Assembly: GCA_003612405.1 (NCBI GenBank)
Contig: RAYR01000010.1
Span: forward strand, 124,001-188,000
Direction of reading: 5' to 3'
Length of the DNA stretch: 64,000 nucleotides
Source of the DNA: a bacterium 0.1xD8-71
GTDB lineage: Bacteria; Bacillota; Clostridia; Lachnospirales; Lachnospiraceae
Part shown: piece by piece, positions 43,215-53,296 of the stretch
Position numbering within the stretch: position 1 is the stretch's first letter
Layout: each line of letters begins with the position of its first letter
Made by a program: the position numbers and the translations under genes
The notes under the pieces: generated by a model
Databases searched by the model: none
Seen by the model: the letters and a program-made list of their open reading frames with translations, nothing else
What the model was told of the DNA's origin: nothing

Positions 43215-44368
43215 TGTGCTGTTTTCTCCATTTCAGCAAGAAGTTCTGAGAAACTCCAAACAGGAAATCTGCATTTTTCACCCAATATTTTCTTGATTTC
43301 TCCTTCTCCCTGCACCAAAGCCACGATCACTAAATCCACATCTTCCAGAGCCTGGTCAGGCGAACAGGTCTTTATTTCTTCCTCCAGAAAATCACTGTTT
43401 CTGTCAATCACATATTTAACCCTGACCATGGAAGCATCCATGTCTGCGATTATGCGCCTTGCTAACAAATTCATCCCATATACTGCAATTTGACTTATCT
43501 TCTTCTTCTTCAAATAATTTGAAAGTTCAATTCCCTGCTGCTTTAATTCCATCCATTTATCCATTAAATAGAACATCTTATGGTATCTGTCCAACATACG
43601 AAGCCGTATATTCATCGTATTTTGAAGCATTTCCTCTTCCAAACGCCTCAATTCTTGCGGCTCATATACACGGTTTTTCTTTAATATATCCACCATTTCT
43701 CTCTCAGAAGCAGCCATGGCGACAGAATTTCCAGACGTATTCTGATGATTGACTATATGCTCAAACAGAACATCATTATTGAAAGCAAAAGCGTTTTCCT
43801 TTGTTAACATACACAGCCAAAGCAAATAATCATCTGCCCCATTATTCCTCATAATCTCTGTTTTCCACACAGTTGGAATCGCTTTCTTTCGTATGAGAAC
43901 CTGTCCTGGTGAGATAATCGCAGTACCTACCGTCAGCATATACTCTCTGGAAATCGATTTCTCAAAGTCGAAATCATAGTTATAACAGGTTTTCTTTTCA
44001 TTGATAAGTCTGCATACGACGGCATCATATTCTCCTATATTCCTCAGTTGACTTACAAAATAATCAGAACAGATACAATCATCCTGATCCAAAAAGAGAA
44101 CATATTCCCCATGGCACTTACTCAAACCATACACTCTGGCTCCGTGAATACCTCTGTTTTTCTCTGTGTTATATGTATAAACAGAAAACGCAGCCGAATT
44201 TTGTTCTTCGATCATTTCATCCGGCGCATCATTGATCAACAACAACTCTATGCAGTACCCGCTTCCCTTTAATGCTGACTGGCATGCCTCCAGCTGCCTG
44301 ATAATTTCAGACAAATATTGTTTACCATGATAAATTGGTACGATTACACTGATTCGATTCTCATCCAT
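43211..44368 (-). CDS. GT2 glycosyltransferase with C-terminal Rossmann module
   Basis: The 385-residue protein has a GT2 domain (SVIVPIYHGKQYL, ELLLINDAPD, GIHGARVYGLSKCHG, FLDQDDCI). From about residue 287 it has a diverged Rossmann module: IAVYGMNLLARRI, YVIDRNSDFLEEE, LVIVALVQGEGEI. The catalytic DxD is DQDD, usual for this subgroup. It is coupled by a four-base overlap to the next GT2 gene. The glycine pattern of the module is weakened (GMNLLA instead of GAGxxG). Confidence 0.8.
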   Translation of the reverse strand: MDENRISVIVPIYHGKQYLSEIIRQLEACQSALKGSGYCIELLLINDAPDEMIEEQNSAAFSVYTYNTEKNRGIHGARVYGLSKCHGEYVLFLDQDDCICSDYFVSQLRNIGEYDAVVCRLINEKKTCYNYDFDFEKSISREYMLTVGTAIISPGQVLIRKKAIPTVWKTEIMRNNGADDYLLWLCMLTKENAFAFNNDVLFEHIVNHQNTSGNSVAMAASEREMVDILKKNRVYEPQELRRLEEEMLQNTMNIRLRMLDRYHKMFYLMDKWMELKQQGIELSNYLKKKKISQIAVYGMNLLARRIIADMDASMVRVKYVIDRNSDFLEEEIKTCSPDQALEDVDLVIVALVQGEGEIKKILGEKCRFPVWSFSELLAEMEKTAQ

Positions 44369-44402
44369 ACAAAATCGCTTTCACCTTACATCCCTATATT
44401 TA

Positions 44403-45344
44403 TTACGCAAGCGGATACAACACATAATTGGTAATATTGTGCTTATTCAGGATTTCTCTTATCTCCATAGAAACCTTATAATACGCAGTAATCAGACAAT
44501 TATAGTTATCACTGATCTGTATAAGCTCATCCAGGGAAATAACCCGCTTTCCTTTATATTCTTTTCCAATTTTTTCTTTGGAATTATCGGCAAAACAAAA
44601 CACCCTGTCCTCCCCGAGAATATCTATCACATACTCTCCCATTTCCGCCGCTCCAAAAAGAATGATCGGTTTATCCTCCTTAAACTGCCTGCAGGCTTCT
44701 CCCACAGCCTGCTCCAAAGTCTTATAGGTATCTTCCTGTCCATGTCTTAGAGTTATCCTCCTCTCATACTTGAAAGGCTCTTCCATCTCACGATCACTAT
44801 ACGGCTTTTTCTGTGCAACCAGATACGCATCGTTGTCTTCCGATATCCAGTCATCCGTCCCCTGAATCTGAGGAACGCCCGCCACAGATACATGCAATGG
44901 TTTCAGATCAGCCCACTTTGCCAATGCAGCCAATCCATCAGAAAAATATCGATAACAATCAGTCGGATATCTATGCTCTGGCGCCCCGTTCGGCGCCGTA
45001 ATAATGCAAAGCCCGGAAGGTTTCATGACCCTTGCAATTTCCCTGATCGTCAGCCACGGATATTCTATATGTTCAAAGGCCTGTCCTGATATTACCAGAT
45101 CAAACTGATCATCCTCGATTTCTTTCCAATGATAAATATCCTCCGGCACAATATCCACATTAGGTCCTGCGCACATATCCAAACCCGTATACACATACTT
45201 TGGCTGCGCAAAAATACTTTTGTAGGAACCGTTCACATCAAAACTTCCCACATCAAGAATCTTTATTATGCCCTTTTCTCCTGTAAAATAGGATTTGTAA
45301 TAATCAACCAGATAATTCATTCTCAAATAAGAGGCCTTATGCAT
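44403..45344 (-). CDS. SAM methyltransferase with C-terminal Rossmann module
   Basis: The 313-residue protein has an N-terminal class I methyltransferase domain (ILDVGSFDVNGSYK as motif I, DLVISGQAFEHIEYP, MKPSGLCIITAPNG). After about residue 225 comes the Rossmann module (IILFGAAEMGEYV, CFADNSKEKIG, LITAYYKVSMEI). It resembles the type-11 family that methylates glycans or lipids. GGAG eight bases before ATG supports the start. The C-terminal module is the same as in adjacent glycosyltransferases, so the substrate is likely the common glycan. Confidence 0.8.
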   Translation of the reverse strand: MHKASYLRMNYLVDYYKSYFTGEKGIIKILDVGSFDVNGSYKSIFAQPKYVYTGLDMCAGPNVDIVPEDIYHWKEIEDDQFDLVISGQAFEHIEYPWLTIREIARVMKPSGLCIITAPNGAPEHRYPTDCYRYFSDGLAALAKWADLKPLHVSVAGVPQIQGTDDWISEDNDAYLVAQKKPYSDREMEEPFKYERRITLRHGQEDTYKTLEQAVGEACRQFKEDKPIILFGAAEMGEYVIDILGEDRVFCFADNSKEKIGKEYKGKRVISLDELIQISDNYNCLITAYYKVSMEIREILNKHNITNYVLYPLA

Positions 45345-45368
45345 TGCTGTTTCTCCTTGTCCTGTTTT

Positions 45369-46616
45369 TCATTCATCTATTACCGCCAGAATCTGACTCT
45401 GGTAAATCGCAAGTTCCGCTGCTTCCATATTGTCCGCCACAATTTCCCCGTTTCGCACTTCCTGTACATATTTATACGGAATATTACATCTTTCACGGAC
45501 TCCTCTTAAAAACCATTCATATTCTATATCCAGGTGTCCGATATCCACGGCCTGATACCCTGCTGAACATAAATCATACGTCAGGATCTTCGCTGTTGGC
45601 CCTAATGAAATCAGGATCAGCTTTTCTTTTTCCATCGTCAGAGCTGTGTCCAGAATATCCGCATATCTCCTAAAAGCATTTTCAGAAGGCGCTATGATAC
45701 GACAGACAGACAGTGCATTATCAAACAGATTGTTTCCAACCCCCATGCGTGTCCTGCTTCCCTCTATGATCACAACGTCCCGGCCTTCCCAGATTCGTTT
45801 CAGACTTTCAAACCGTTCTCCAGCCTTTTCCTTATCTTTTAACATCACATAAGGTCTCGATAAAAGCGCATCATAATAAGTCCTGTCCAGTTCGAGCAGT
45901 TCCATATGCTCAGCTCTCACATCCGGTGTTAAATAATGCCTTACCGCTTCTGCCGCCGATTCGGTAAATCGTTCCAGAGAACCATAAATATCCGCTATTG
46001 CCACCAACAGATTATCCACGTTGGCATGTAATACCTCCTGTAATCTTCTGGCCAGTTTCCCGTCTGTTTCCTGATACTTTGCCCGCTGCTGCATTTTCAT
46101 AAGAGAAAATTCCCCATCCCCGAACCGCACAAGAGATGCCCTTTCCTCGCATATTCTGTCAATTGCTTCGGGGGCCGGTAATATCGTTGGGAACACAAAT
46201 TCCTCTTTTCTGATAGAATCTGCTATCTCATACCTTAGATTCTGCTGACGGTAAAAGGTGGTATTCCTGTAGGTATACATCAGTACTTCCAACTGCCAGG
46301 AATTTTTATCAAGTGCTGCCCAAAATATCGGGTTCAATGTGTCTTCCATGTCAAAAAACTTTATGATCCTTGATCCCTTAATCCCATTTTCTATGAGTTG
46401 CTGAAGGATATCCTGATATTGCATGACAGAGATAATAATATAATCATAATCATCCACAATTTCTCCCAGATGAAGTACCGGGAGTCCATCCACACCTTGA
46501 GAATAGCAATCCGCCGCATTATCAATGTAACCTGTCAGCTCCGTCTCGCCCTCCCGGATACACTGCCTGACAATGTCTTTTCCCTTTCCCACTCCGAAAA
46601 TATATATTTTTTTCAT
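45369..46616 (-). CDS. GT-D (DUF1792) glycosyltransferase with N-terminal Rossmann module
   Basis: The first 95 residues are the Rossmann module (IYIFGVGKGKDIV, GYIDNAADCYSQG, YIIISVMQYQDIL). From about residue 150 it is a DUF1792/GT-D domain with the motif RFGDGEF, followed by VVIIEGSRTRMGVGNNLFD. GT-D enzymes such as the Streptococcus SP_1767-type transferase use RFGDGE as their DxE metal site. I use the ATG at 46616 (GGAGG nine bases upstream); the ATG at 46625 overlaps the upstream stop. It most likely adds one sugar of the repeat. Confidence 0.82.
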   Translation of the reverse strand: MKKIYIFGVGKGKDIVRQCIREGETELTGYIDNAADCYSQGVDGLPVLHLGEIVDDYDYIIISVMQYQDILQQLIENGIKGSRIIKFFDMEDTLNPIFWAALDKNSWQLEVLMYTYRNTTFYRQQNLRYEIADSIRKEEFVFPTILPAPEAIDRICEERASLVRFGDGEFSLMKMQQRAKYQETDGKLARRLQEVLHANVDNLLVAIADIYGSLERFTESAAEAVRHYLTPDVRAEHMELLELDRTYYDALLSRPYVMLKDKEKAGERFESLKRIWEGRDVVIIEGSRTRMGVGNNLFDNALSVCRIIAPSENAFRRYADILDTALTMEKEKLILISLGPTAKILTYDLCSAGYQAVDIGHLDIEYEWFLRGVRERCNIPYKYVQEVRNGEIVADNMEAAELAIYQSQILAVIDE

Positions 46617-46621
46617 GGTAC

Positions 46622-47806
46622 TCATCCTCCAATCTGCTCCGCAGGTGGAATCAGATAATGCAGCGCTTCCGCTCCATTACAGCGTCTGCACATTTCCAGA
46701 TATCCCTTATCCGAGTAACCATCGTTAAACTCCAACAAAATTTTCTTATAATTGTCTTTTGGCAATCTTTCCAGGTCCAGATAATCCCCGCCGCCTACTC
46801 CTAACCCCATATTGTCCGACACGCTTCTTGCCATGACGCAAAAATAATATTTGTTTCCCCTTACCTCATGACATTTTGTGCCGCAGGCATCGAAAACAGC
46901 TGTCAGTTCTTTCTCGGAGTCATTCCGTTCCACATAATCGAAACCATAATCAAACCAGTTAATCTCCGGCTTCCCAAGAGAATACTGTATATCCCATTCC
47001 TCTAATAATCTGGTCAGGGTGGAATACCGCTCCTTCAGTCTGGGGAGTGCAGCCGAATAGTTCGATATCCGAAACAGGACGTTGTATTTTCTGCACTGTT
47101 CCAACACCTCTTTGGAGGGAAGCAATGTGCCATTTGTCGTAATACTGAAAATAATCATCTTGTCCCGGTAACGGCTCCCAATATACGCTACCGCATCCGC
47201 CAACTGTTTATACAGCAGGGGTTCCCCGCCTATTAAAACAAATTCCTTGGTAATATCCATAACCCGGAAAAAAGAATCCGCGCTCTTTCTGACCACTTCA
47301 AATGGCAGATCTGAATCTATGTTGTCAGAATCCGGACAGGCATGCGCACATTTTTTACACCGCAATGTACACCTTTCCGTCAATGATATCTGTGAAATCT
47401 CTGTATAGGAGACATCATAATAATAGGTTGCCAGAACAGGAAATAATTTTCTTTGAAACTCCTGTCCTTTATAGTAATCTATCCCTTCATGCAACCCACT
47501 CTCTTCAAGCTGTCTGCTGATTGTGGGAATATTTTTCTCATCCGCAGCAATGACAACAATGCCACTGTCTTTTCTTTCCAGATATTCTGATAAAGAAATA
47601 ACCGCCCAGTTATCCTTGCCTGCCTTCTGCTTATGTACATCATTGTCAATAAATCCGGCAAAACAGCCGAAATATTCCAGTTCTATTTTTAAGTCAGCTC
47701 CCAAGAGACCGGCCCCAAAAATATATATTTTCTTATGTATCTTAAATTTTTCTATCAGCTTATCCGCTTTTTGGTCCAGTTCATGACCTTTATTTGTCCA
47801 TTTCAT
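46622..47806 (-). CDS. Radical SAM protein with N-terminal Rossmann module
   Basis: Residues 20-115 are the Rossmann module (KIYIFGAGLLGADL, GFIDNDVHKQK, GIVVIAADEKNI). Residues from 140 form a radical SAM domain: C146-x3-C150-x2-C153 in ERCTLRCKKC, then a glycine-rich EFVLIGGEPLLYKQL. Further cysteines (ACGTKCHEV and MCRRCNG) near the C-terminus could bind an auxiliary cluster, SPASM-like. Radical SAM chemistry on a sugar or lipid intermediate would be plausible. GGAG lies seven bases before ATG. The fusion of this module to a radical SAM enzyme is unusual. Confidence 0.8.
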   Translation of the reverse strand: MKWTNKGHELDQKADKLIEKFKIHKKIYIFGAGLLGADLKIELEYFGCFAGFIDNDVHKQKAGKDNWAVISLSEYLERKDSGIVVIAADEKNIPTISRQLEESGLHEGIDYYKGQEFQRKLFPVLATYYYDVSYTEISQISLTERCTLRCKKCAHACPDSDNIDSDLPFEVVRKSADSFFRVMDITKEFVLIGGEPLLYKQLADAVAYIGSRYRDKMIIFSITTNGTLLPSKEVLEQCRKYNVLFRISNYSAALPRLKERYSTLTRLLEEWDIQYSLGKPEINWFDYGFDYVERNDSEKELTAVFDACGTKCHEVRGNKYYFCVMARSVSDNMGLGVGGGDYLDLERLPKDNYKKILLEFNDGYSDKGYLEMCRRCNGAEALHYLIPPAEQIGG

Positions 47807-47836
47807 AATTTAACTCCAATATTCCAACCAGTCATG

Positions 47837-49051
47837 TCAGGAATGTCGTATCACCTGCTTTGCCGGCTTCCAGATTAACTTTTCTCTTTTTATCTGATAT
47901 AAATCTGTTAATTCCGCTATAATCTCTTTGGCCGTATTTTCATTTTTTACTGCAACTATAATATAGTCATAAGAAAGCCCGCACAGTATCTCCGGCGTCT
48001 GTACTTCATAAAGACATTCTTCAAGCAGCGCATCCGCATCCTTATCGACCCAAGCCACCATATTCTGTTCCTTGTGCATTTCTTCGATTTCCCGGAAGAG
48101 CGCCTGACCACATGCCCCTGCTCCATATATCACATAAGCATCTGAAAACAGTTCTTCGGGATACTCAAATTCCCATTGGTCAAAAACGGCCATATTGATG
48201 TGATACAGGGTCTTTAAGTTGTGAAATTCCAAATCCAATACGTATTTTTTAAGCTGTTTCATCAAAACGGCGGACTGCTCTGACTGCGTAAATACTTTTT
48301 TAAGGCCTGTGTACAGAAGATATGTATTATATGGCAGCCTGCGGTCAGGAGTACTGCACATGGAACCTGATCTTATATTATAGTGGTAGTAAGCTTTCCG
48401 CTTTATGTATATTTGGGAGATACTCATACAGTAGCTGTATAATGTCAACGCATCTTCGCCATAAAATACTGCTTCATCAATTCCCTCATATACATCTGCC
48501 AGCTTATCTTTCCTAAACAATTTATTTACCAATGTAGGATATAATCCATAGTCGCAATATTCCCTGCTGTATAGCATTGACGGGTATATTTCGTCTTCTA
48601 AATCTTCATATAAACCTTCCTCGTAATGATCCATCACCTGAACAGTTCTTTGGAAGTTTTCATAATCTCTTATAATGCCGGAGGAGACCAGGTCACAGCC
48701 TGTCTGCACATAGCACTGCACAAGTTCCTCATACATATTCTCTTCAATCCAGTCATCGCTGTCTACAAACCCTATCAGCTCACTATCCGCCGCACTGACT
48801 CCTGCCTTTCTTGCGCTGATAAGCCCGCCATTTTTTTTGCTAATCACTTTTATACGAGTATCCATTCCCTGGTATCTCTTACATATTTCCAGACTGTTAT
48901 CTGTCGAGCCATCATCAACCAATATAATTTCCATATCCCGAAACGTCTGCATAGTGATACTGGTGATACATTTTTCCAGAAAGGGAGCGGCGTTGTAGAT
49001 TGGGACGATAACGGATAATATGGTGCTATCCGCATTACCGTTATATTTCAT
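47837..49051 (-). CDS. GT2 glycosyltransferase with C-terminal Rossmann module
   Basis: The 404-residue protein has the GT2 domain (SVIVPIYNAAPFL, ILVDDGSTDNS, NGGLISARKAGVSA, FVDSDDWI). From about residue 313 it has a Rossmann module: YVIYGAGACGQAL, AWVDKDADALLEE, YIIVAVKNENTA. The ATG lies within the end of the preceding GT2 gene (11-base overlap) and GGAGG is nine bases upstream. It belongs to the same modular group as its neighbours. Confidence 0.83.
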   Translation of the reverse strand: MKYNGNADSTILSVIVPIYNAAPFLEKCITSITMQTFRDMEIILVDDGSTDNSLEICKRYQGMDTRIKVISKKNGGLISARKAGVSAADSELIGFVDSDDWIEENMYEELVQCYVQTGCDLVSSGIIRDYENFQRTVQVMDHYEEGLYEDLEDEIYPSMLYSREYCDYGLYPTLVNKLFRKDKLADVYEGIDEAVFYGEDALTLYSYCMSISQIYIKRKAYYHYNIRSGSMCSTPDRRLPYNTYLLYTGLKKVFTQSEQSAVLMKQLKKYVLDLEFHNLKTLYHINMAVFDQWEFEYPEELFSDAYVIYGAGACGQALFREIEEMHKEQNMVAWVDKDADALLEECLYEVQTPEILCGLSYDYIIVAVKNENTAKEIIAELTDLYQIKREKLIWKPAKQVIRHS

Positions 49052-50384
49052 ATAATATATCCTCCAATGACACGACCGGACATGATACCTTTTTCGACAA
49101 AAACTCTTCTATTTCATCAAAGAAACCGATTGCTGTGACAACAATGCAATCGCACGCAGGAATTTCTTCATCAGGTGTAATAACCGGAACATTTTCAATT
49201 ATGTCTTTTGCCTTTTGGTCAATTGCCGCAATTACCTCTATACCTGAATCAACCAAATCATCTAACAACCGCTCTCCGGCATAACTCATTCCATATATAA
49301 CAATCTTTTGATATCCTTTCCTGAAAAAATATTCTTTGATGCTCTTCCCTGACTGCCTGACAATCAACCATTGATTAAATAAAAGCATAATTGCCAGATG
49401 TTTATCAGACATTGCCTTCCATTTACCGGAATAATTAACCAACCATCTGGCTAAAAGCATGTTTAAAAGCATCGGCCAAAAGTCCAGACAGATCTCAGGA
49501 TTATATTTCTTACATTTATATGCCGTAACCAAAAATCCCCGATAAAAATTTATATCATATGACAGTCTGTAATAATAACTGTAAAATGCCGTTATTGTCT
49601 GCTTTCTATCCTTCCTGGAAAGATACCGTAAATATTTCTGAATCGTCATTTGATCAGAATACATTGCCGTTTTTAATTTTTTCCTGGCACTTTTCCCCCG
49701 AAAATTACTCATTGAATCCACGGCTCTTCTATAGAAAACCAACTCCCGGTCTAAATAATATAGTTTCTCTTTCCTGCTGATTCTCAGCCAGTATTCATAA
49801 TCCTCATATGGTATACTCTCGTCATACAAACCATATTTATCAAATACATTTTTACGGAACATAACAGTCGGCGCCGGAATCCAGTCTCTCAGCATCAGCC
49901 GTCTGAAAACGTTCTCCCCAACATCATTAACAGGCTTCTGTGATAATAGTTTTTTTCGTGCAAATCTTTCTCCCAGTTTAAAATTATCATCTACAACATA
50001 GCCATTTGAGTACGCTACCGCAATATCCGGGTCATTTTGCATACAACTGACCAGACTTGAAATACACTGCGGCATCATTATGTCGTCTCCTGCAAACCCC
50101 TTGTAAAAATATCCCCGGGCATTTTTGATTATCTCATTTTCATTTGCCGTGACTTTTCCGGTATTTTTTTCATGATAAATAAGAACAACCTTCTGAAATT
50201 TTTGTTGCAGTTTCTCATAATAGGTATTGATAATCTCTCTTGATTTATCTGTAGAAGCATCATCTAAAACAATCAATTCCATATTAGAATAGTCCTGCTG
50301 CAAAATACTCTTTAAGCAATCTTCTATATACAGTTCATGGTTATATACCAATAATCCCATTGATACCAACGTCTTGTCGTTCAT
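49041..50384 (-). CDS. GT2 glycosyltransferase with C-terminal Rossmann module
   Basis: The 447-residue protein starts with a GT2 domain (SMGLLVYNHELYIEDC, IVLDDASTDKS, KGFAGDDIM), a variant in which the DxD region reads AGDD. A long middle part follows. From about residue 365 it has a Rossmann module: KIVIYGMSYAGERL, AAIDQKAKDI, IVVTAIGFFDEI. I start it at the ATG 50384, which has GGGAG five bases upstream; an earlier ATG at 50420 overlaps the previous gene. It transfers an unknown sugar. Confidence 0.8.
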   Translation of the reverse strand: MNDKTLVSMGLLVYNHELYIEDCLKSILQQDYSNMELIVLDDASTDKSREIINTYYEKLQQKFQKVVLIYHEKNTGKVTANENEIIKNARGYFYKGFAGDDIMMPQCISSLVSCMQNDPDIAVAYSNGYVVDDNFKLGERFARKKLLSQKPVNDVGENVFRRLMLRDWIPAPTVMFRKNVFDKYGLYDESIPYEDYEYWLRISRKEKLYYLDRELVFYRRAVDSMSNFRGKSARKKLKTAMYSDQMTIQKYLRYLSRKDRKQTITAFYSYYYRLSYDINFYRGFLVTAYKCKKYNPEICLDFWPMLLNMLLARWLVNYSGKWKAMSDKHLAIMLLFNQWLIVRQSGKSIKEYFFRKGYQKIVIYGMSYAGERLLDDLVDSGIEVIAAIDQKAKDIIENVPVITPDEEIPACDCIVVTAIGFFDEIEEFLSKKVSCPVVSLEDILYEI

Positions 50385-50397
50385 CATATCTCCCTTA

Positions 50398-51402
50398 TTA
50401 CTTGTCATAATATTTTTCAAAAGATTTATTTAACGCATACGTGGCTCCAAAACCTTCTTTAAACCTTGCCAGCCCCATATTCAATTTCCTTCCCTGATTT
50501 TCTGTACATATCCCAAGTGTGAATTTTTTCATATTCATCTCTACCGCCTGTCTGATCAGATGATAAATCAAAAAATCCATTGGATAATACTTTAAATACT
50601 CCTGATCGGAAGCAAGATATTGTGTATGAAATATTTCACCCCTGAATAGAAATACCATACTGCCCGCAATCAATCTGTCTCCCAGATATACACCATAAAA
50701 AAATATTTCTTCCGGAAATCTTTCAAATTTTAGCTGTAACAGTTCTTCATAGGTATGTACACTCTGCACCCCTAATTTCTGTAAGTTTAATTGTAAAACT
50801 TCATAAAACTGCAATATTTCCTCTCTGCCCACCAGTTCTTTAAATACAAGAGGATTCTTTAACGAATGTCTATGTGCTCTCCGTTTTGCAGAATTGAAGT
50901 TTGAAATAATATCTTCTCTGTATGATTCCAGACACATATAAAAATTCAATTCGCTATACTGTATAAATCCTCTCTGATAAAGAAAGTAATCCAGCAAATT
51001 CGTATTACTTCGTCCAAAAATTTCTGATGTCATTTTTAAGTAACATCCATCATATCCTGTCGTAATCAGCTCTTCTTCAAATACATCCATCAATTCCATA
51101 ATCAAGGCAGAAGAATAAATACGCTTTGAGATAATGATGCCTCCAAACGTCGTCCCTTTGTGGGAGTAAAATATCTTTCTTCCCTCTGTCTCCATCTCGC
51201 ATGCAAGAATAACCGCGACAAGGTCTTCCCCTTTATAAAACATCAATGAACAATCCTTGAATTTCCCGGGCGCATGATAATTTATAAATTTTCTTGTCTG
51301 CAAAAATGTGCCGTTCATACTCTCTTCCAGCACAAATCTGTCCCATAAAAACTCTTTATTATCCGTATACTTTGTCACAATCAAACCCATATCATCACTC
51401 AT
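50398..51402 (-). CDS. FemAB/GNAT-like acyl or aminoacyl transferase
   Basis: The 334-residue protein has two GNAT-like halves in the FemAB manner. A conserved stretch DIISNFNSAKRRAHRHSLKNP links them; the second half has FFYGVYLGDRLIAGSMVFL and YPMDFLIYHLIRQAVEMN, then FTLGICTENQGRKLNMGLARFKEGF. FemAB-type enzymes transfer amino acids or acyl groups to amino sugars or peptidoglycan. Here, after the FdtB transaminase, it may acylate the new amino sugar. That is inference; it is not the usual FdtC hexapeptide acetyltransferase. The cytoplasmic location is expected because it lacks helices. Confidence 0.72.
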   Translation of the reverse strand: MSDDMGLIVTKYTDNKEFLWDRFVLEESMNGTFLQTRKFINYHAPGKFKDCSLMFYKGEDLVAVILACEMETEGRKIFYSHKGTTFGGIIISKRIYSSALIMELMDVFEEELITTGYDGCYLKMTSEIFGRSNTNLLDYFLYQRGFIQYSELNFYMCLESYREDIISNFNSAKRRAHRHSLKNPLVFKELVGREEILQFYEVLQLNLQKLGVQSVHTYEELLQLKFERFPEEIFFYGVYLGDRLIAGSMVFLFRGEIFHTQYLASDQEYLKYYPMDFLIYHLIRQAVEMNMKKFTLGICTENQGRKLNMGLARFKEGFGATYALNKSFEKYYDK

Positions 51403-51430
51403 TTCGCTCTTATTTACACATGTTCCATTT

Positions 51431-52525
51431 TCAATACTGATTAATTACGTCAGTAATATATCTTATTTCTTCATCTGTTATTCCGTAATACATGGGGATA
51501 CTAAGTTCTGTATTGGAAATTTTCTCCGCAATCGGCAACATTCCCTCATTTAATTTCAAAAATTTATAAGCTCCCTGTAAATGAATGGGCGTCGGGTAGT
51601 GAATCGTTGTCCCTATTCCATGACTGGTCAAATAGCTTTCAAACGTATTCCTGTCATCCGTTCTTAACGCAAAAATATGCCATACATGACTTCTGTCTTT
51701 GGCAATAACAGGTAATAAAATTTTTTTATTATTAATTCTGTCAAGATATTGTTTTGCCACATCATGTCTGTATCGATTCCATTTATCTAAATTCCGAAGT
51801 TTTACCAGCAATACTGCCGCCTGTATTTCATCCAGTCTGGAGTTTGTACCCGTATAAATATGATGATATTTATAATCTGATCCATAATTTCCAATTGCTC
51901 TTACTTTATCTGCAACATCCTTGTCGTTCGTGGTAATTGCACCGGCATCACCCAGGGCACCTAGATTTTTGCCCGGATAGAAACTGAACGCTGCGGCATC
52001 ACCTAAACCACCTGTTTTCTTATTCTTATATTCTGCTCCATGTGCCTGAGCCGCATCCTCTATGACAAGCAGATGATTGGCCTGGGCTATTTCATTAACA
52101 GCATCCATATCAGCCGCCTGCCCGTATAAATGGACCACTATAATTGCCTTGGTCCTGGCAGTTATTTTTTCTTGAATTCTTTTGGGATCAATGGTATAGG
52201 TAGAGATGTCAGGCTCCACAAAAATGGGAGTTGCTCCCGTATAAGTGACCGCTAACGCCGTAGCTATAAACGTATTTGACGGTACAATAACCTCATCTCC
52301 ATATGTAATATCATAGGCTCTCAGAATTAAATACAGCGCATCCAGTCCATTCCCGCAGCCAACACAATACTTTACTCCGCAATATGCTGCAAATTCCTGT
52401 TCAAATTTCTCACAATACTCTCCTCTGATAAACCAGTTTTTCCTCATCACATCTGAAATTGCTTCATAAATTTCTTCTTTTATTTCATTATGCATATACT
52501 CAAAAGAAGCAAACGGTATTTTCAT
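51431..52525 (-). CDS. dTDP-3-amino-3,6-dideoxy-hexose transaminase (FdtB/QdtB-like)
   Basis: The 364-residue PLP enzyme of the DegT family has [24 protein letters not shown], the aspartate strand [12 protein letters not shown] and the Schiff-base lysine in [14 protein letters not shown] (lysine 186). This last motif and the ketoisomerase gene nearby point to FdtB/QdtB, which aminates dTDP-3-keto-6-deoxyhexose. The ATG at 52525 has GAGGC about nine bases upstream; GTG at 52531 is an alternative. It could also supply the amine step missing in the LegB pathway, which has no LegC here. Confidence 0.82.
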   Translation of the reverse strand: MKIPFASFEYMHNEIKEEIYEAISDVMRKNWFIRGEYCEKFEQEFAAYCGVKYCVGCGNGLDALYLILRAYDITYGDEVIVPSNTFIATALAVTYTGATPIFVEPDISTYTIDPKRIQEKITARTKAIIVVHLYGQAADMDAVNEIAQANHLLVIEDAAQAHGAEYKNKKTGGLGDAAAFSFYPGKNLGALGDAGAITTNDKDVADKVRAIGNYGSDYKYHHIYTGTNSRLDEIQAAVLLVKLRNLDKWNRYRHDVAKQYLDRINNKKILLPVIAKDRSHVWHIFALRTDDRNTFESYLTSHGIGTTIHYPTPIHLQGAYKFLKLNEGMLPIAEKISNTELSIPMYYGITDEEIRYITDVINQY

Positions 52526-52544
52526 CTTCACTACGCCTCAATCT

Positions 52545-53288
52545 TTACTTAACCCTGACATTCAGATATATTTCCGATCCATAGTCTTTGAAATATCCCT
52601 CACACAGTCGATCTAAACCCTCCAAAATACTTACATTTAAAATCTTTTCATCCATGCACTGCTGCATCTGCCGGTGTGTAAACGGTTTTAAGAAATAAGA
52701 ACCACTATCAATTACCTGATACCCTTCGTCTGAAACCAGGTCTTTTAATTGTTCCATATCAAACACATGACTCTGCTGTAAGGCCAGGTTGGAATCAGAT
52801 AACTGGTATACGCTCTCTATCAATCCCATTTCCCTTGCAAGCAGACGATGAAGAGACAATGCGTTTGCCACGTTAATATGTACAATACTGTCTCTATGAC
52901 ACACTGTTTTCATTGCACGAAGCAGTTCTTCCGGCTTCTCAAGTTCATGTAATAAACCGGAACAAATAATAATATCAAATTTCTTCTCTTTAATCTGTTT
53001 AACAACATCCTCAAAAAATCCTTGATAACATACCACTTTGCTATAATCCTCAGCCAATGCTCTTGCATTTTCATAGCAATGCACAGCCGGTTCAACTACT
53101 GTAAATGAATATATGTCCTGATAATCTGTAAATAACGGCATCAATCCGCACCCGATTTCCAAAATCGAACAGTCCTTTACCGCATAAGTATCAATTACCT
53201 TCTCAACCAAACGCCTCCTGTATTTTTCCTGATAACGCTCGAAATCCATTTTCATAAATTTCTGTTCATAATCTTCCATATTACGCAT
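52545..53288 (-). CDS. Class I SAM-dependent methyltransferase
   Basis: The 247-residue protein has motif I SILEIGCGLMPLF, the acidic strand FTVVEPAVHCY, FDIIICSGLLHELEKPEEL and a C-terminal SYFLKPFTH segment, all typical of a seven-strand methyltransferase. Lying between the FdtA and FdtB genes, it may N- or O-methylate the dTDP-amino sugar. The substrate is inferred from position only. Confidence 0.78.
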   Translation of the reverse strand: MRNMEDYEQKFMKMDFERYQEKYRRRLVEKVIDTYAVKDCSILEIGCGLMPLFTDYQDIYSFTVVEPAVHCYENARALAEDYSKVVCYQGFFEDVVKQIKEKKFDIIICSGLLHELEKPEELLRAMKTVCHRDSIVHINVANALSLHRLLAREMGLIESVYQLSDSNLALQQSHVFDMEQLKDLVSDEGYQVIDSGSYFLKPFTHRQMQQCMDEKILNVSILEGLDRLCEGYFKDYGSEIYLNVRVK

Positions 53289-53296
53289 ATACTTAC

